Shown here: in pieces, positions 1 through 7,192 of the stretch
Layout: the number at the start of each line of letters is the position of its first letter
How positions within the stretch are numbered: the stretch's first letter is position 1
DNA from: CAZEDL01 sp964585245
GTDB taxonomy: Bacteria > Patescibacteriota > Patescibacteriia > Magasanikbacterales > GWA2-37-8
Length of the DNA: 14,802 nucleotides
Reading direction: 5' to 3'
Assembly: GCA_964585245.1 (NCBI GenBank)
Contig: CAZPCV010000034.1
Location: 1 to 14,802 of the forward strand
The notes under the pieces: generated by a model
Databases searched by the model: none
Told to the model about the DNA's origin: nothing
The model's input: the letters and a program-made list of their open reading frames with translations, nothing else
Made by a program: the position numbers and the translations under genes

Positions 1-1
1 G

Positions 2-82
2 CTAATGTTACAAGAGAACAGACCAATTTACCAACTCGAAACTTTAATTAGCTCAGATTTAAATAAAATCCTTGATACATAA
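2..82 (+). CDS. Possible 3' end of an unidentified upstream gene
   Basis: A reading frame stays open from the window edge to a TAA at 80-82, and its last 26 residues end in SSDLNKILDT. The other two plus frames hit stops at 3-5 and 49-51. The composition looks like an ordinary soluble C-terminus, but 26 codons are too few to identify a family, and an open frame this short can arise by chance. If it is real, the promoter of mnmA overlaps its last codons, as is common in compact genomes. Confidence 0.3.
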   Translation, partial: LMLQENRPIYQLETLISSDLNKILDT

Positions 83-100
83 GAGTTTTTTCGCTATAGT
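72..100 (+). promoter_or_regulatory. Sigma-70-type promoter of mnmA
   Basis: TTGATA at 72-77 and TATAGT at 95-100 are separated by exactly 17 bases. Each hexamer matches the consensus at five of six positions. The spacer holds a run of T and the -10 box is preceded by CGC, as in the infA promoter. The expected transcription start near 106-108 leaves a leader of only about 16 nt before the ATG at 124, with no Shine-Dalgarno sequence. Confidence 0.75.
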
Positions 101-123
101 ACAATCTGGATTTTAGCATTGCT

Positions 124-1236
124 ATGGACAATACCCATCATAAATCTAAAGTACTGATCGCTCTCTCCGGCGGCGTCGACTCAGCTGTCGCTGCTGCTTT
201 ATTAGTGGCTAAAGGCTATGCCGTAACCGGGGCCTACATGGTAAATTATGAGGTAGAAAATAATGTTGGTGAATCATGCTGGGTAGGGGATTATCAGGAT
301 GCGGCACGCGTAGCTGCGAAGCTTGGTATCCCGTTACTTAAATTCGACTTTACCAAAGAGTATGAAGAACAGGTGCTAAATTATATGTTTGCCGAGTATT
401 CAACCGGACGCACTCCAAATCCCGACATTTTGTGCAATAAATATGTTAAATTTGGCAGTTGGTTAAAAAAAGCCACCGGGTTAGGATTTGATTATTTAGC
501 TACCGGGCATTATGCGAACGTTAGTGCCACGAATCCAGCCAAACTACTAATGGCCAAAGACGACAACAAAGACCAAACATATTTTCTGCACCAACTAAAC
601 CAGGAACAACTGCTTCACACCTTGTTTCCAATCGGGGAATACACCAAACCCGAAGTTCGTGCCCTGGCCCAAAAATTTCAATTACCCGTGGCCAACAAAG
701 AAGAAAGCATGGGAATTTGTTTTATCGGGGAAGTACCCATGAAACAATTTCTCCAAACGAGAATCAAAGCTACGCCAGGAGAAATTATTACTAGCGACGG
801 CACGGTAGTAGGGCAGCACGAAGGGCTGTCTTTTTATACGATCGGCCAGCGGGAAGGTTTGCCAGTGACGTACCCCCATTCTCCATCGCCAACCAACCAC
901 ACCATAGCTAAACCCACTGATACCAAACCCCTCTATGTGGTAGGAAAAAACCACGCCACCAATCAATTAATCGTAGGTTTTATTGATGACCCCCGCTTGT
1001 ACACGCAAGAAATTACGGTACAGAACGTAAACTGGACCGCTGGCAGCGCCCCGTCTTTCCCTCTCGAATGTAGTGTGCGTTTTCGTCATCGCCAGGCGTT
1101 GCAGGCATGCCAGGTTAGCGCTCAGAACAATAATATAAAAATTTTCTGTCCAGAACCCCAACGGGCTATCACGCCCGGCCAATTTGCCGTTTTGTATAAA
1201 GATGGGGAATGTTTAGGCGGGGGAGTTATCGCCTAG
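124..1236 (+). CDS. mnmA: tRNA-uridine 2-sulfurtransferase MnmA
   Basis: MnmA adenylates U34 in the wobble position of tRNAs for Lys, Glu and Gln and replaces its 2-oxygen with sulfur from a persulfide relay, in the cytoplasm. The ATP-binding PP-loop SGGVDS is at residues 15-20. The two catalytic cysteines appear as C104 in NPDILCN and C199 in MGICFIGE. TGHY (127-130) and the GQREGL motif (241-246) are also typical. At 370 residues the length is normal for the family. Between GQREGL and the PLYVV strand lies a Pro/Thr-rich stretch (about 247-268) that seems longer than in most homologues. It is the first gene of the window, directly behind a good promoter, and is followed by a 68-base gap before the membrane protein gene. 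The assignment is secure; the insertion is judged from memory of family alignments. Confidence 0.96.
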   Translation: MDNTHHKSKVLIALSGGVDSAVAAALLVAKGYAVTGAYMVNYEVENNVGESCWVGDYQDAARVAAKLGIPLLKFDFTKEYEEQVLNYMFAEYSTGRTPNPDILCNKYVKFGSWLKKATGLGFDYLATGHYANVSATNPAKLLMAKDDNKDQTYFLHQLNQEQLLHTLFPIGEYTKPEVRALAQKFQLPVANKEESMGICFIGEVPMKQFLQTRIKATPGEIITSDGTVVGQHEGLSFYTIGQREGLPVTYPHSPSPTNHTIAKPTDTKPLYVVGKNHATNQLIVGFIDDPRLYTQEITVQNVNWTAGSAPSFPLECSVRFRHRQALQACQVSAQNNNIKIFCPEPQRAITPGQFAVLYKDGECLGGGVIA

Positions 1237-1268
1237 GTGCTTCCTGTATTCCCTTAATTTAGCGAATA

Positions 1269-1288
1269 TGTTACACTTTTTTGTAACA
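1269..1288 (+). promoter_or_regulatory. Small dyad upstream of the membrane protein gene
   Basis: TGTTAC (1269-1274) and GTAACA (1283-1288) form a 6-base inverted repeat around a T-rich loop, 16 bases before the ATG at 1305. It could be an operator or a weak RNA hairpin. I see no convincing -35/-10 pair beside it, so the function is open. Confidence 0.3.
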
Positions 1289-1304
1289 AAGTAGTAATTT
1301 TTCT

Positions 1305-3239
1305 ATGTTTACTCAATTTTTTTCTACCCGTTCTTCACGAATAACAGCGCTCACTTTGGCAGGTATATGTGCGATCCTCATCGAAACACTACTGTGGGGA
1401 AAAACCTTCGGTGTCAATGCTGCTGTGTTTACAGTGCTTGCTTTAACCGGTTTTGGATTAGTATTAGAACTGCGCCGGCAAAAAATTACCAATTGGCCCT
1501 TTGTAGCCTTATTTCCCGTCACGGCCTGCGTCTTCTCCGCCCTTCTTTACAACAATGATTTTAGTAGTGGTTGGAATATACTCCTGTTATTTGTTTCTCT
1601 GCTGTTCATCGCCGTCACCGCTTCACTGTCGCCTAAGGGCGAACCGTTCCGTATTTTATCGCTGCCGATCATACGCCATCCCGACGGCATCTTTGATCAA
1701 TGGGGGCAAATGCTGGGCGATATTTTTAGTTTCAAAAAAGAAAATAAACTGCTCAAACAAATTATTATCGGGTTCATTATCGCATTACCGTTATTACTTA
1801 TTTTTGGCTCATTGTTCGCTTCTGCCGATACTATTTTTAACGATCTCATTAAAAAATATCTTACCTTTAATCTAAAAGCCGATACAGTCGGGGCGGTCAT
1901 ACGAGTGATCCTTATCAGCTGGTCACTGGGCAGCCTGTTCTATGTCACACTGCGTCCGGAGTACACTCTCGAAAAACCGCTTGCCGGATTAAAGCCAATG
2001 GAACCAGCTATTTTTGCTGTTGTTCTTTCGCTCATTAACGCGCTCTTCCTTGTCTTTGTCATTATTCAATTGCGCTATCTGTTTGGCGGTTTCAATTTTG
2101 TCGTACAAAACGGATTAACCTTTGCCGACTACGCACGCCAAGGTTTTTTTCAACTTGCTGCCGTAATGGGGCTCTCGGCTCTTATCATTCTTGGCACGTA
2201 TCGCTCGTACCATATGCATGCGCGTCCGGTGTGGTTAGGGATCTTAAAAGCTTTCCTTCTGATTCAAGTGGCCATAATTGGCGTGTCTGCTCTAAAACGC
2301 ATGCATTTATACCAAGAAGTGTACGGCTTTACGGTATTACGTCTGTATGTGGAATGGTTTATCTATGCCATGTTTGCGGTGCTCGCCACCCTTTTTGCGG
2401 CCGTCTGGTATAAAAAATGCACTTTTCCGCGTCTCGTACATACCTTGCTGGCTGGTGGCGCACTGGTAGTAGCACTGGTTGGACTTCGCAATGTTGATTT
2501 ACTTATTGCCAATCAAAATATCAATCGTTTTATTACAGAAAATAAACCCCTGGATCTAGGCTATTTACAAGAACTCTCGATCGATGTCATACCAGCGCTT
2601 ACTACCCTAGTACAAAATCCAGCCACACTGAACAGTCTTTCTATTTTAGACAAAGCCCGTATCTATGAATTATATAATAAAGCTACCACTCAATTAGCCA
2701 ATCGCCAGGATTGGCGCGAGAAAAAAATCACTGATCAAGAAATTTCTGCAACTCTAGCTACTATCACAAACACACCAAATTTCAAATTACTTTTAGATGT
2801 GCACAATCAACAAATATCCTATAACCAGAAAAAAAATAGCTGGGAATCCAAGCACAAATCGTATCGTTCCTGTGAGCCCGCTGTCTTTATTTTAAAAACT
2901 AATAAGTTAAATTTTAGCAATTGCACATACGCCGAAGCGGGGGGTTCAACTTATATTCTAGAATATAATCACCCGACGGAAATGGACAAGAACATCTGGC
3001 AGGCGCATTTATTAGTATTTCCTGGCACTACCGCTACAGTCTCTACTCAAACTCAGCCGCTGTTCGAACACTGGTTTAATGATACTAAAATAACTAACGA
3101 GACAGTCACGAGCTACTCTTATCCATTTGCACTGCTTGATGATGGCTCCGTACTCGAAACGGACGAAAGCAATCTTAAACTTTTTCAGTATTATATAACT
3201 GGTACTAACCCTTACTCATTACAAAAAACTGAATTATAA
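1305..3239 (+). CDS. Polytopic membrane protein, DUF4173/DUF4153-like
   Basis: This 644-residue protein has a membrane-embedded N-terminal half with roughly ten or eleven hydrophobic segments (first near 14-32, last near 375-393). The C-terminal part, from about 400, is soluble. The segment KQIIIGFIIALPLLLIFGSLFASAD (in parts: IIIGFIIALP, then LLIFGSLF) followed by a short amphipathic stretch is characteristic of the DUF4173 (DUF4153-containing) family as I remember it. No enzymatic function is established for that family, and I see no catalytic motif. The C-terminal region has two cysteines (CEPA and NCTYAE) about 23 residues apart that could pair if exposed outside the cell. The start has no Shine-Dalgarno sequence but has T at -1, like its neighbours. 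The stop lies only 4 bases before alaS, suggesting co-transcription. Confidence 0.7.
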   Translation: MFTQFFSTRSSRITALTLAGICAILIETLLWGKTFGVNAAVFTVLALTGFGLVLELRRQKITNWPFVALFPVTACVFSALLYNNDFSSGWNILLLFVSLLFIAVTASLSPKGEPFRILSLPIIRHPDGIFDQWGQMLGDIFSFKKENKLLKQIIIGFIIALPLLLIFGSLFASADTIFNDLIKKYLTFNLKADTVGAVIRVILISWSLGSLFYVTLRPEYTLEKPLAGLKPMEPAIFAVVLSLINALFLVFVIIQLRYLFGGFNFVVQNGLTFADYARQGFFQLAAVMGLSALIILGTYRSYHMHARPVWLGILKAFLLIQVAIIGVSALKRMHLYQEVYGFTVLRLYVEWFIYAMFAVLATLFAAVWYKKCTFPRLVHTLLAGGALVVALVGLRNVDLLIANQNINRFITENKPLDLGYLQELSIDVIPALTTLVQNPATLNSLSILDKARIYELYNKATTQLANRQDWREKKITDQEISATLATITNTPNFKLLLDVHNQQISYNQKKNSWESKHKSYRSCEPAVFILKTNKLNFSNCTYAEAGGSTYILEYNHPTEMDKNIWQAHLLVFPGTTATVSTQTQPLFEHWFNDTKITNETVTSYSYPFALLDDGSVLETDESNLKLFQYYITGTNPYSLQKTEL

Positions 3240-3243
3240 TTGT

Positions 3244-5100
3244 ATGTTCTCCTCGGTAGAATTGCGACAAAAGTATCTTGATTTTTTTAAAAGCAAAGGT
3301 CACAGCGTGATACCGTCGGCTTCGGTGATTCCGGATAATGACCCGACAGTGCTTTTTACGACCGCTGGCATGCACCCGTTGGTGCCATACCTCATGGGGC
3401 AAACACACCCTGCCGGCAGACGTCTGGTAAACGCTCAAAAATGTATTCGCACGCAAGATATTGACGAAGTAGGTGACAATCGACATGATACTTTTTTTGA
3501 AATGCTCGGCAACTGGTCGCTGGGTGATTATTTTAAAACCGAAGCCATCGGCTGGAGTTTTGAATTTTTAACTTCTAAAGAATATTTGGGTATAGACAAG
3601 CGCAAATTAGCAGTATCGGTTTTTGCGGGTGAACCAGAAAATAACATTCCCCGGGACGAAGAGGCTGCTACCATCTGGCGAACACTAGGAATTCCTGATC
3701 ACAAAATCGCCTTCTTGCCGCGCAAGAACAATTGGTGGGGACCAGCCGGCAAAACCGGCCCCTGTGGCCCTGATACAGAAATGTTTTACTGGATGGGACC
3801 AAGTGAGTTTCCACCCGAAAACAGCGATCCAGGTACCGACGAAGATAATTGGCTCGAAATCTGGAACGATGTTTTTATGCAGTACAACAAAACAACCGAC
3901 GGCGCCTATGAACCGCTCGCACAAAAAAACGTTGACACCGGAATGGGGCTCGAACGCACGCTCATGGTCTTGAATAAAAATATCGATGTTTTTCAAATCG
4001 ATACGTTTTGGCCACTTATCCAAAAAATTCAAGAAATTTCTGGACACGAATATATTGAAAGTAAAGATGTCACCAAAGCCATGCGTATTATCGCGGATCA
4101 TTTGCGCACCGCCACGATGATTATGGGTGATGATCGGGGAGTGGGACCAAGCAACACTGATCAAGGCTATATCGTACGTCGCCTTATTCGCCGCGCGGTA
4201 CGCTATGCTCGCAAACTCGGAATAAAAACTAATTTTACCGGGGATATCGCCACCGCTGTGATTGAAATTTTCAAAAACATTTATCCCGAATTAGTAAAAA
4301 ATAAGGATTTCATTCTAACAGAAATGTCTGCCGAAGAAAGTAAATTTCGCAACACCGTGGAACAAGGGCTGAAAGAATTTGAAAAATTGGTCAACGGTTT
4401 TAGAATGGCTTTCGAAAAAACAGGTCAACGAATCACGGAGATTTCGGGCAAACACGCGTTCAAACTCTACGATACGTACGGCTTTCCACTGGAAATCACT
4501 CAGGAATTAGCCGTAGAAAATGGCTTAACTGTAGATGTAAATGGATTTGAAGAGGCCTTTAAAGCCCACCAAGAATTATCACGTGCCGGAGCGGAACAAA
4601 AATTTGCTGGCGGACTGGCGGATCACAGCGAAATATCGACCCGTTATCACACCGCCACCCACCTGCTTCATGCCACCTTAATTAAAATCTTAGGCCCTCA
4701 CGCCACTCAACGTGGCAGCAATATCACCCAAGAACGCATGCGCTTTGATTTTGCTCATCCGCAAAAACTGACCACCGAACAAATCCGCCAGGCCGAAGAA
4801 TTAGTAAATGCGGCAATTACCAAAGATTACCCGGTAAGTTGGCAAGAAATGAGTTTCGAAGAAGCCAAAGCCAAAGGCGCCATTGGTTTGTTTGAAGATA
4901 AATACCAGGCCAAAGTAAAAGTTTATACGGTAGGGGATACCGCCTCAATGGCTACCGCCGACCCAACTTCAGCTACCTATAGCCGCGAAGTTTGTGGCGG
5001 CCCGCACGTGGAACACACCGGTCTTATCGGTAAATTCAAAATCACCAAAGAAGAAGCAGTAAGTGCAGGGGTACGCCGAATTAAAGCAATTATTGAATAG
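3244..5100 (+). CDS. alaS: Alanyl-tRNA synthetase, compact form without C-Ala domain
   Basis: AlaRS charges tRNA-Ala and hydrolyses mischarged Ser/Gly-tRNA-Ala. The class II catalytic core opens with residues 1-100 (motif 1 near TTAGMHP at 39-45; motif 2 near RTQDIDEVGDNRHDTFFE, 69-86), and motif 3 GMGLERT is near 233-239. The tRNA-recognition helices fill the middle. The editing domain carries its metal ligands H469 and H473 (HTATH) and C584 and H588 (CGGPH). The protein stops about 30 residues after this, at 618 residues, against roughly 870 for the E. coli enzyme. The coiled-coil/C-Ala dimerisation domain is therefore missing, which I recall as common in CPR bacteria. No frameshift is evident: the stop is followed after six bases by the next gene. 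It lies 4 bases after the membrane protein gene and probably shares its transcript. Confidence 0.96.
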   Translation: MFSSVELRQKYLDFFKSKGHSVIPSASVIPDNDPTVLFTTAGMHPLVPYLMGQTHPAGRRLVNAQKCIRTQDIDEVGDNRHDTFFEMLGNWSLGDYFKTEAIGWSFEFLTSKEYLGIDKRKLAVSVFAGEPENNIPRDEEAATIWRTLGIPDHKIAFLPRKNNWWGPAGKTGPCGPDTEMFYWMGPSEFPPENSDPGTDEDNWLEIWNDVFMQYNKTTDGAYEPLAQKNVDTGMGLERTLMVLNKNIDVFQIDTFWPLIQKIQEISGHEYIESKDVTKAMRIIADHLRTATMIMGDDRGVGPSNTDQGYIVRRLIRRAVRYARKLGIKTNFTGDIATAVIEIFKNIYPELVKNKDFILTEMSAEESKFRNTVEQGLKEFEKLVNGFRMAFEKTGQRITEISGKHAFKLYDTYGFPLEITQELAVENGLTVDVNGFEEAFKAHQELSRAGAEQKFAGGLADHSEISTRYHTATHLLHATLIKILGPHATQRGSNITQERMRFDFAHPQKLTTEQIRQAEELVNAAITKDYPVSWQEMSFEEAKAKGAIGLFEDKYQAKVKVYTVGDTASMATADPTSATYSREVCGGPHVEHTGLIGKFKITKEEAVSAGVRRIKAIIE

Positions 5101-5106
5101 TCTTCT

Positions 5107-5547
5107 ATGTTTAATCGATTGTGGCAGCAATTCTGGCCTCATCGGACTCAATTTATCCGGTATTTTGTGATTGGATTTAGTGGTTTTTTGCTAGATATTT
5201 TTACGTTATACCTATGCAAAGAGTGGATCGACCTCACACAAACGCAAGCTGTTCTATTAAATCAACCGTTTATTATCGCCTATGTTTTTGCCCTCAATCG
5301 CCTCTGGTCATTCCGGTCTAGTGGGGTAGCCCACCAGCAGCTGGCTAGGTTTTTTATGGTAGCCTGCGGTAATTATATGTTTTCGGCAGCATGGATTTGG
5401 CTAATTAGCGAGAAAATTGGGGTGCAATACCTCATTGCTCGTACTTTGAACGTTGCCCTCGCTGTTAGCTGGAATTTTCTCATCTACAAACACTGGGTCT
5501 ACAAAGAGACATCAAAAACATCACAAATTCCATTATCAGGGGTCTAA
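5107..5547 (+). CDS. GtrA-family membrane protein
   Basis: This 146-residue protein has four predicted membrane helices, roughly at residues 15-33, 45-64, 80-100 and 108-125. The N-terminal RYFVIGFSGFLLD, the central FALNRLWSF and the C-terminal NFLIYKHWVY are the signatures of the GtrA/DPMS family (PF04138). Such proteins are thought to help flip polyprenyl-phosphate-linked sugars across the cytoplasmic membrane for cell-surface glycosylation. No glycosyltransferase lies beside it here, so the sugar cannot be inferred. The ATG at 5107 is six bases after the alaS stop, which suggests it is the last gene of that transcript. The infA promoter begins 28 bases beyond its stop. Confidence 0.88.
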   Translation: MFNRLWQQFWPHRTQFIRYFVIGFSGFLLDIFTLYLCKEWIDLTQTQAVLLNQPFIIAYVFALNRLWSFRSSGVAHQQLARFFMVACGNYMFSAAWIWLISEKIGVQYLIARTLNVALAVSWNFLIYKHWVYKETSKTSQIPLSGV

Positions 5548-5574
5548 CTGTGCATAACTGGCCAGATTTTTGGC

Positions 5575-5603
5575 TTGACTCACTGCCTTTTTTCCGCTAT
5601 ACT
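5575..5603 (+). promoter_or_regulatory. Strong sigma-70-type promoter of the infA/ribosomal operon
   Basis: TTGACT (5575-5580) and TATACT (5598-5603) are spaced by exactly 17 bases. The spacer contains a run of six T and ends in CCGC directly before the -10 box, closely resembling the mnmA promoter. Transcription should start near 5609-5611, giving a leader of about 15 nt to the ATG at 5625. This is the best promoter in the window and the only clear one ahead of the ribosomal gene series. Confidence 0.85.
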
Positions 5604-5624
5604 TTGCCTAACTAACTTTTCCCG

Positions 5625-5843
5625 ATGCCAAAAGAACAAGATATTATTGAGCTAAATGGTAAAATTACCGAACTGTTGCCGGCTGGTACTTTTCGCGTGA
5701 CGCTCGAAAGCGGGCAAACCATTATCGCTCACTTATCAGGAAAAATGCGGCTCAACAAAATCCGCCTTTCCTTGGGAGACCAAGTAAAAGTGGCCATGAG
5801 TCCCTACGATCTTACCAAAGGTAGAATCACATTCCGTTTTTAA
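5625..5843 (+). CDS. infA: Translation initiation factor IF-1
   Basis: IF-1 binds the ribosomal A site during initiation together with IF-2 and IF-3. The 72-residue product has the normal length and a single S1-like OB fold. Typical segments are ELNGKITELLPAGTFRVTLE, HLSGKMRLNKIRL (IF-1 consensus HiSGKmR) and the C-terminal SPYDLTKGRITFRF. The start at 5625 is the only good one (MPKEQD). It is the one gene of the window whose base before ATG is not T but G. In many bacteria infA follows secY-adk-map. Here it follows alaS and gtrA behind its own promoter, so the upstream part of the classical cluster has been separated. Confidence 0.97.
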   Translation: MPKEQDIIELNGKITELLPAGTFRVTLESGQTIIAHLSGKMRLNKIRLSLGDQVKVAMSPYDLTKGRITFRF

Positions 5844-5852
5844 AATCTATTA

Positions 5853-5925
5853 ATTTTTATAACCACTGGCGAGCAAAAAACGAAAGCTTCCTTTCATTTT
5901 TTGCGAGCGACGCGGTTATATAAAT
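5853..5925 (+). ncRNA. Long hairpin downstream of infA (first domain of leader RNA)
   Basis: An inner stem pairs 5873-5886 with 5891-5904 (14 positions, one C/A mismatch) around the loop CTTC. An outer stem pairs TATAACC (5858-5864) with GGTTATA (5914-5920), extended after one mismatch by four more pairs. The two stems are joined by an internal loop. No T-run follows, so this is not a standard intrinsic terminator. It could be an RNA processing site, a 3'-end stabiliser for infA mRNA, or one domain of the structured element that follows. Confidence 0.55.
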
Positions 5926-5929
5926 ATAC

Positions 5930-6035
5930 ATATCAACCAGTGCGGTGTAGTTTTGCCCCGCTAGTTCACACGATACCAGGTCCGAACTAGCGAGAGTGCG
6001 AAACGATGATATCGCGGCAGTGGTTGGTATTTTTT
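5930..6035 (+). ncRNA. Candidate structured leader RNA with terminator-like tail upstream of rpmJ
   Basis: Three nested stems are visible. P1 pairs 5930-5939 with 6021-6030 (10 pairs, one G-U) and continues after a G/G mismatch with TGC/GCA (5941-5943 with 6017-6019). P2 pairs 5950-5956 with 5998-6004 (7 pairs, one G-U). P3 pairs CGCTAGTTC (5959-5967) with GAACTAGCG (5984-5992), 9 perfect pairs around a 16-nt loop (5968-5983). A run of six T (6030-6035) follows P1, so the whole could act as an attenuator. The position before rpmJ-rpsM-rpsK-rpsD-rpoA suggests an analogue of the alpha-operon leader, which in E. coli is bound by S4. That role is inference. It does not resemble tRNA, SRP RNA or any riboswitch I can recognise. 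Confidence 0.6.
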
Positions 6036-6040
6036 GTTAA

Positions 6041-6073
6041 AAGGGATTGCCCACGCAAATTGGTGTGATCCTT
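6041..6073 (+). promoter_or_regulatory. Weak hairpin between leader RNA and rpmJ
   Basis: AAGG at 6041-6044 can pair with CCTT at 6070-6073, with partly paired bases inside (GGAT/ATCC is an alternative register). It is imperfect and weaker than the preceding stems. It could be an alternative structure competing with the terminator-like stem, but I cannot fold it computationally. Confidence 0.25.
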
Positions 6074-6096
6074 AAAAAACCGTGTAATCCGTCTAT

Positions 6097-6210
6097 ATGA
6101 AAGTACGCGCCTCAGTCAAAAAAATCTGTAACAAATGTAAAACGGTTCGCCGCAAAGGCAAACTAAGAGTTATTTGCCCGACCTCAAAGCACAAACAGCG
6201 CCAGGGTTAA
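6097..6210 (+). CDS. rpmJ: 50S ribosomal protein L36
   Basis: L36 is a small zinc-ribbon protein of the large subunit. The reading frame encodes 37 residues starting MKVRASVKKICNKCK and ending KHKQRQG. The zinc ligands C11, C14, C27 and H32 are all present (C-x2-C-x12-C-x4-H), so this is the zinc-binding (C+) form. The length matches the family. It lies after the structured leader region and 70 bases before rpsM, as in the classical alpha operon. Confidence 0.97.
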   Translation: MKVRASVKKICNKCKTVRRKGKLRVICPTSKHKQRQG

Positions 6211-6280
6211 TTTGGAATTAAAAATTTTAACAGTACAACTGCAAACCACACACTAGAAATTATAAATTATTATTCAACTT

Positions 6281-6667
6281 ATGCGTATCGCCGGTATCAC
6301 TCTTCCTAAAGAAAAACGAATTGTCGTAGCTCTCAATTATCTCTACGGCATCGGACCCAGTTTGTCTAAAAAAATCTTGGCTACTGCCAAAATTGACGAG
6401 AGCATCCGTACCAAAGACCTGACCAATGAACAGGAAGATTTGTTACGTTCGATAATCGAAAAAAATTACAAGACCGAAGGCGATTTACGTCGTGAAATCC
6501 AATCTAACATCAAACGCCTAAAAGACATCAAGTCATTTCGCGGTATTCGGCATATGAAACATTTACCAGTTCGCGGGCAGCGCACCAAAACCAATTCCCG
6601 CACTGTTCGCGGTAATACACGCAAAACGATGGGCAGCGGCCGCAAGGATACTGGTCAAAAAACATAA
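6281..6667 (+). CDS. rpsM: 30S ribosomal protein S13
   Basis: S13 sits in the head of the small subunit and contacts the P-site tRNA and, through bridge B1, the large subunit. The 128-residue product begins MRIAGITLPKEKRI. It has the helix-hairpin-helix segment LNYLYGIGPSLSKKIL (18-33), and then the C-terminal basic tail with RGIRHMKHLPVRGQRTKTNSR (in parts: GIRHMKHLPVRGQ, then TNSRT) and TRKT. All core motifs are present and the length is normal. The 70-base spacer before it is A/T-rich and has no Shine-Dalgarno sequence. Confidence 0.97.
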   Translation: MRIAGITLPKEKRIVVALNYLYGIGPSLSKKILATAKIDESIRTKDLTNEQEDLLRSIIEKNYKTEGDLRREIQSNIKRLKDIKSFRGIRHMKHLPVRGQRTKTNSRTVRGNTRKTMGSGRKDTGQKT

Positions 6668-6705
6668 TTTACCCTAACTATCTCCCTGGATAATTTCTCA
6701 TTTGT

Positions 6706-7155
6706 ATGACCGAACAAATTAAAAAAACAACCCCTTCTGCCAACGCTCCAGCCAAAACCGAAGCGGCAGGAAAAGTCGTTAAAAATAAAAAGAAAAAGGT
6801 GGTACGGCAGGTTCCACGTGGTTCTGTGTATATTCAGGCTTCGTACAACAACACCATTATCACTGTGACCGACCCGAATGGCAACGTATTGGGCTGGGCC
6901 TCTTCTGGTGGAAGCGGATTCAAAGGACCAAAAAAAGCCACTCCTTACGCGGCAAGTGTAGTTGTAAAAGAATTACTCACCAAAATCGCAGATTACGGCT
7001 TGCGAGAAGTTAATGTCTTTATTAAGGGCATCGGTGGCGGACGTGAAAGTGCTATTCGCGCTTTTCATATCAACGGTTTAAACGTACTGGCTATTACAGA
7101 TACCACTCCAATTCCACACAACGGCTGCCGCCCTCCGAAACGTCGTCGCGTTTAA
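6706..7155 (+). CDS. rpsK: 30S ribosomal protein S11
   Basis: S11 forms part of the small-subunit platform and contacts the mRNA near the E site. The 149-residue product has a typical core (SVYIQASYNNTIITVTD; GWASSGGSGFKGPKKATPYAA; GIGGGRESAIRA; ending PIPHNGCRPPKRRRV). About 35 residues of Thr/Ala/Lys-rich sequence precede the core, making it some 20 residues longer than the E. coli protein (129). There is no alternative ATG near the start of the core, so I keep the long form. The gap to rpsM is 38 bases and to rpsD 37. Confidence 0.97.
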   Translation: MTEQIKKTTPSANAPAKTEAAGKVVKNKKKKVVRQVPRGSVYIQASYNNTIITVTDPNGNVLGWASSGGSGFKGPKKATPYAASVVVKELLTKIADYGLREVNVFIKGIGGGRESAIRAFHINGLNVLAITDTTPIPHNGCRPPKRRRV

Positions 7156-7192
7156 TTATTTTTCTCAACTTTCCTGCTAATCTCTAAAAATT

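Noticed and set aside
3685..4164. 159-codon open frame on the minus strand inside alaS
   Set aside because: It is the shadow of the alaS reading frame; no motif and no independent start signal.
5548..5574. Terminator after the GtrA-family gene
   Set aside because: Only a 4-base GCCA/TGGC pairing with T in the loop, not after the stem.
5960..6004. Similarity of CCAGGTCC with the SRP RNA apical motif
   Set aside because: The GGAA tetraloop and the GGAAGCAGC part are missing, and the pairing around it is different.
5930..6035. A tRNA or tRNA-like gene in the infA-rpmJ spacer
   Set aside because: No acceptor/T-arm pattern, no T-loop consensus and no cloverleaf; the arms nest in one line instead.
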